From assembly GCA_018697195.1 (NCBI GenBank), contig CM031858.1, positions 110,050,944-110,114,943 of the forward strand: a stretch of DNA of 64,000 bases, in the 5' to 3' direction. Positions 62,201 to 64,000 of this stretch are shown piece after piece (the first letter of the stretch is position 1; each line of letters opens with the position of its first letter). Made by a program: the position numbers and the translations under genes. The notes beneath the pieces are model-generated. The model had not been told where the DNA came from, made no database searches, and was given only the letters and a program-made list of their open reading frames with translations. This DNA is from Certhia americana (taxonomy: Eukaryota > Chordata > Aves > Passeriformes > Certhiidae).

Positions 62201-62789
62201 TTTTCACTTGCATATTTCTCCAACATTGGGCTTCACAAGGCATAGGTAGGGCCTGGTGAAATGGCAAGATGAAAAGGGTGAGAGGAGCCAGGATGGGAGA
62301 CACAGGGTCTGGTGAGTTGTTAGAAGATTGAAGCAGACTGTGAAACTTGACCCTTCCATCCTTTAAAAACCACAATTATTTGTGCTCTACTGATGGCATG
62401 GCATTTCTTAAAAGAAATCAAAATCCAAGGAGTGACCTGCCTTAAAGATGACTTTGAAATTTGGAGTTTGTGGTTGTTAAGGTGGAGGAACAAAATTGGG
62501 CTACTGCAGGCTGTGGTTAAGCAAAGCAAAGCAGACAAATGATGCTGTGGTTGTGGAGACTAAGGCAGCTGTGGCTGTAGTTTATCCACAAGCATGAGCA
62601 CTGATATCTTCTGTGAAAAAAGATAGTTAGCACTGAGGGAGTGCTCCAAAGCTCTTCTGGAGCCATTGATCATGCACATTACAAAGTGCACAGGAGTGTG
62701 TCAGCTTAAGAGAGTGCTGCTTGATGACCGGTGAAGTTGACCAAATCTCACCTTCAGAGGAAGCTGGAGATGAAAACAAGTAATGAAAT
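62201..62789. other. Unassigned region between the retroviral remnant and CR1
   Basis: The first part (62.2-62.5 kb) is proline-coding on the minus strand and might be the decayed end of the retroviral gag-protease region. I could not support that firmly. The rest holds nothing I recognise. Confidence 0.4.
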
Positions 62790-63960
62790 GTGTGCCAGAT
62801 AAGTTACACAGGATAAGCCTGGAAAATGATAAACGTAAAGCTTATCTTTAGAAAGCAGGGAAAGGAAGAGCCCTAGACTAAAGGAACAAATAATCAAACA
62901 AGCTTCAAGGACAAATGGGATTTGTCAAGTACAAATTGTATTAAACCAGCCTAATTTCCTTCTGTGACAGGATAACAGGCCTTGTGGATTAGGGAAGAAG
63001 GAATAAGGCTCTGTAAATCACAACTTCAGGGAGATTTTTGTCATGGTTACACATGGAATTCCCATAAGCACACAAGGAAAATACACTCTGGGTACATCAG
63101 TCCAAAGCCACTTCAAAAACTAAAGGGAATAATTAGTTGATCACTGTCACACTGAAGCATGTTTCAAGAGAGAATGTCCCAGAGAACTGTCATGGACCTG
63201 GTATTAGTGTTGAATATTAATTCAGAGTAAATTTCAGTGAAACATGGCTGATGTAGTAAATAGCATATTTATTAAATTTGCAGAAAACACCAAGCTAAGA
63301 GAGCTGCACACAGTATTCAGGACGGAGTTAAGATCTAGACTATTCTTGGTGCCTTGAAGAAGGAGAAAACAAGGAAAACACTGGGTGAGTTCATAAGGAA
63401 GAACCCTACGTTCAGAAATGAGAACCTGAATTTCAAACCCCACAAACCTGGAAATAGCTGCAACACCATAAAAGCCATGGGGAAGATCTGGAAGTTACAG
63501 TGAATGTGAGTTAATGATATAGCAAAAAGGCAAATATTGTACTGAAATGTACTAAAAAACAATGTCCTTTGTCTGCAATGTAGATGAAGTTTTCTTCCGC
63601 TGCTCAGTGCAGGTGTGGTGTTCAGCTGGAGAATAGTGTCCAGTTTTGAACATTTTTAGCACATAAAAAAAGATGAAGGTGAAGGAAGTAAAGTGGATAT
63701 GGAAATTTTCTTTATTTTCCTCTAAACAGGATTAGAGGAACAAGGCTTTTGGGATCTAAAGCTCACTAAATCTAAATCTTTGAGAAGATTTTGCCAGTTT
63801 TTCAGAAGAGTGAGATGCCATTCCTGATAAATGATAAATTCTTTTCTCTCTGTGACTTTCTTAGCTGCCAAAAGCTTAGTGAGTCTTTTGTTAGAGTCAC
63901 CTTTATCTGAGGGATACAGACATTTCAGAGGACAACCTGAGGATGTATGGCATCCTTCCC
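62790..63960 (+). mobile_element. Old CR1 LINE ORF2 fragment, plus orientation
   Basis: Diverged CR1 ORF2 phrases occur in the right order: AATCAAACAAGCTTCAAGGA, the CCTAATTTCCTTCTGTGACAG block with GGATAACAGGCCTTGTGGAT, then a TTTGCAGAAAACACCAAGCT segment corresponding to the 'FADDTKL' part of CR1 reverse transcriptase, and at 63.63 kb GAGAATAGTGTCCAGTTTTG. It is heavily mutated and belongs to a different, older CR1 lineage than the copy at 39-40.9 kb. It may continue beyond the window. Confidence 0.75.
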
Positions 63961-64000
63961 CATGATCATGTGTTAAAAGCCAATAGTATTGTGAATTGAA

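Noticed and set aside
1..64000. CRISPR arrays, operons, tRNA or rRNA genes
   Set aside because: None were seen. The sequence is vertebrate nuclear DNA, and no cloverleaf or rRNA-like segment was recognised by eye, although small intronic RNAs could be missed.

Overview
The window reads as vertebrate, and most likely avian, nuclear DNA. Its genes are split into short exons with GT-AG introns, it has two CpG-island promoters, and its repeats are dominated by CR1 LINE fragments. The best preserved of these ends in the ATTCTATGA-type 3' repeat typical of bird CR1. There are no bacterial-style operons, and nearly all of the longer open frames are chance frames.

Layout. (1) Positions 1-8,443 are intron 1 of GAREM1, which is on the minus strand. 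The first coding exon (8,444-8,564) is clearly recognisable, and the rest of the gene lies outside the window to the left. Its promoter is a CpG island (about 8,290-9,090) that contains a (CTG)15 tract. (2) Positions 9,091-15,535 are intergenic, with CR1 fragments. (3) A minus-strand Rab GTPase gene runs from a CpG-island promoter at about 47.3 kb leftwards. Five exons (47,106-47,271; 41,473-41,533; 38,271-38,409; 29,761-29,850; 24,911-25,012) encode a complete G domain with all five G motifs. It resembles RAB10 most closely but is clearly divergent. The fifth exon ends at a good donor, so the tail must lie further left. (4) About 47.4-57.5 kb is intergenic, with CR1 fragments and simple repeats. 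(5) 57,516-62,200 is a degraded minus-strand endogenous retrovirus with one LTR and env-like and pol remnants. (6) An old CR1 fragment fills 62.8-64 kb.

Main point of interest. No ordinary Rab tail exon ending in cysteines was found. Instead, seven short minus-strand candidate exons between 23.9 and 15.8 kb join to the G domain with compatible reading phase at every junction. They predict a protein of about 354 residues (380 with an alternative last exon), carrying a C-terminal extension of about 168 residues with no prenylation motif. The chain was assembled by eye and could be partly wrong, but two of its exons look strongly protein-like. Transcript evidence would settle it.

The two genes lie in the same orientation, with the Rab gene upstream of GAREM1. 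GAREM1 is a GRB2-binding adaptor of EGF-receptor/ERK signalling, and the Rab gene would act in vesicle traffic. Nothing in the sequence links the two functions.
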